Shown piece after piece: positions 62,640-64,000 of a stretch of DNA of 64,000 nt (positions within the stretch are counted from its first letter, which is position 1; every line of letters begins with the position of its first letter). This DNA comes from Anderseniella sp963700885. Lineage in GTDB: Bacteria; Pseudomonadota; Alphaproteobacteria; Rhizobiales; Aestuariivirgaceae. The stretch spans positions 317,681-381,680 of the forward strand of contig CAVOZJ010000032.1 in the NCBI GenBank assembly GCA_963700885.1, written 5' to 3'. Position numbers and translations under genes: made by a program. A model generated the notes under the pieces. The model saw nothing but the letters and a program-made list of their open reading frames with translations, was not told where the DNA came from and made no database searches.

Positions 62640-63526
62640 GCCGAATTTATATGGCTTCCCCTGGTGCATCGTGCCGAACTTGCCGCTCTGAAAATCAAGC
62701 ATTGCTTGCCTGATTTCATCTTGGTGTTCATGACGAAGGGACCCTGAGCAACGACCGGTTGATCAATCGGCTTCCGCGCGAATTAAAAGTTTGGCATCGG
62801 CGTTGGCATCAATGGTCACTTCGCCACCTTCACGGCCAAGCAACACCGTTTGTGCTTCACGTACGATTTCCAGTCCGTTGATCTGGACGGTTCCTCGAAA
62901 GTACCAGCACCGACAGGGTGTGGCCTTCGATGACGTCCAGCGTCACCGACTTGTCCCGACCAAGCCGTACATCCCAGATATTGACAGGTGTGAAGGTGCT
63001 GGCTGGACCTTCTCCAGCGCCGTAGCTGCCCGCGATCACCCGCAGCTGACCCGCGCCGTTTGGCAAATCCAGGGTTGGGATATCCGCATCGAGCAACGTT
63101 TGATAGCCAGGTTTGGCAGACTTGTCTTTGGCTGGAGATTGACCCACAGCTGCACCATTTCGAAACTGCCACCCTTGGCTGCAAATGCAGGCGAATGATA
63201 TACTCTTCGTGAAGAATGCCCGAACCCGCTGTCATCCATTGCACGTCACCGGGACCGATCAGGCCACCGGCGCCAGTTAAATCGCGGTGTTCGACTTCAC
63301 CTTCATAAACGATGGTGACGGTCTCGAACCCTTTGTGAGGATGCTCACCAACGCCGCCGGACGCTGTTCAGTGGGCTTGGACTGCGCAGGACCTGCATAG
63401 TCAAGCATGATGAATGGGCTCGCATGCTGGCCCTGGTCATGATGTGAATCATGGTTCGTACGGGAAAGCCGTCACCGACCCAATGCTGACGGGGGGCACT
63501 GTTCAGATTCCAAGGATTTGTCTCAT
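62640..63526 (-). pseudogene. Pirin-family protein, frameshifted
   Basis: Family segments appear in succession but in different frames: MRQILGI at the ATG 63526, PRQHWVGDGFPVRTM, GEHPHKGFETVTIVYEG, DVQWMTAGSGILHEEY, YHSPAFAAKGGSFEMVQLWVNLQPKDK-type text, and IPTLDLPNGAGQLRVIAGSYGAGEGPAS. An intact pirin is one bicupin of about 290 residues. At least four frame changes. The promoter region 63527-63648 would be shared with the divergent LysR remnant. Confidence 0.78.
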
Positions 63527-63648
63527 TGACTGGTTTCCTTTCGTTGACCGGACCTGCCGGTTTTGTTTGAAGGAAGATAAGTCGCGAGACAAAAAAAGAA
63601 AATACAGCATAAATTAAACAATCTGTCTCATATACAGGACAATCTGAT

Positions 63649-64000
63649 ATGCAGGATCTCAACGAACTATACTTTTTTTTTGTCCAGGTAGTGGACCACG
63701 GCAGCTATGCAGCAGCAGGCAGGGCTCTTGGCGTGCCAAGGTCCAAACTCAGCGAGCGCCGCATCATCAGATTGGAGGAACGGCTCGGCGTAAGGCTGAT
63801 TCAACGCTCAACGCGCAAGTTGAAGATCTCCGAGATCGGACAGGAGTTTTACGGCACTGCGTTGCAATGCTCGTTGAGGCTGAGGCAGCGCAGGAAGTGA
63901 TCGACCGGTCACGTTCGGGGCCGCAGGGCTTGCTCCCGCGTCAGCGCGCCACCAGCTCTTGTCTGTTTCGAGGTTGGGCCGATGGTCGCACGGTATATGG
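63649..64000 (+). pseudogene. LysR-family regulator, frameshifted, runs off the window
   Basis: Begins QDLNELYFFFVQVVDHGSYAAAGRALGVPRSKLSERRIIRLEERLGVRLIQRSTRKL, the LysR winged HTH (about residues 1-60). The first frame ends at 63900 after FYGTALQCSLRLRQRRK; the family text CVAMLVEAEAAQEVIDRSRSGPQGLL runs in the next frame, so it is frameshifted in the linker. The 3' end is outside the window. Such regulators are normally divergent to pirin and the isochorismatase gene. Confidence 0.75.

Noticed and set aside
1..64000. CRISPR array or phage genome
   Set aside because: No regularly spaced repeat series, no cas genes and no phage structural genes were seen in the window.

Overview
The window looks like a chromosome segment of a GC-rich alphaproteobacterium, probably marine and of the Hyphomicrobiales or a related order. 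The evidence is family-level only: a class I (archaeal-type) lysyl-tRNA synthetase, a short HisG paired with HisZ, type 2 PyrD, TRAP transporters, heterotetrameric sarcosine oxidase, and 4-bp ATGA/GTGA overlaps between many neighbouring genes. No species can be named from the sequence.

Layout. 1-3 kb: end of a methyltransferase, a BetI-like regulator, gap and rpe. About 3 kb: a palindromic non-coding element. 3.5-6.9 kb: hisS-hisZ-hisG (minus). 7-11.5 kb: an NTF2-like protein, a benzoate-CoA-ligase-family enzyme, a hydrolase, a CAP-domain protein and a TPR protein. 11.5-12.7 kb: a mobile mystery protein A/B (HTH + Fic) cassette beside remnant-like ORFs. 13.2-24.8 kb: mostly housekeeping (TerB-like, DinG helicase, LysRS, M24 peptidase, MFS pump, DUF457 membrane protein, S24-like regulator, DUF952, pyrD, FAH hydrolase). 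24.8-29.8 kb: FadR-type regulator and a three-gene TRAP transporter. 29.9-33.7 kb: cytochrome c, malate synthase G, agmatinase-family enzyme.

33.8-39.0 kb is the most interesting locus: a four-gene operon for a molybdenum enzyme of the DMSO reductase type II family, in the order heme-b subunit, iron-sulfur subunit, catalytic subunit, chaperone. A GFA-family gene and a small c-type cytochrome follow. The substrate cannot be read from the sequence. 40.1-41.3 kb: broken IS1380 transposase. 41.4-43.9 kb: Asp-box propeller protein and DadA. 44.2-45.25 kb: an intact-looking IS630 element inserted at the stop codon of soxG. 45.25-50.4 kb: soxBDAG (minus) with a divergent GbdR/GlxA-type regulator, a one-carbon/betaine module that fits with the betaine-type methyltransferase and BetI-like regulator at the left end. 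51.6-55.1 kb: four small exported or outer-membrane proteins of unknown role plus a small winged-helix-like protein.

55.5-64 kb is different in character: a class II Fic protein, then a graveyard. It holds an IS5 fragment, an IS481 element split by a decayed serine-recombinase transposon, tRNA-Arg(CCG) with an inverted copy of its 3' end, and frameshifted isochorismatase, pirin and LysR genes. Nearly every gene after 56.8 kb carries several frameshifts while genes before 40 kb are clean, so this is either a true decay zone or a stretch of poor base quality.
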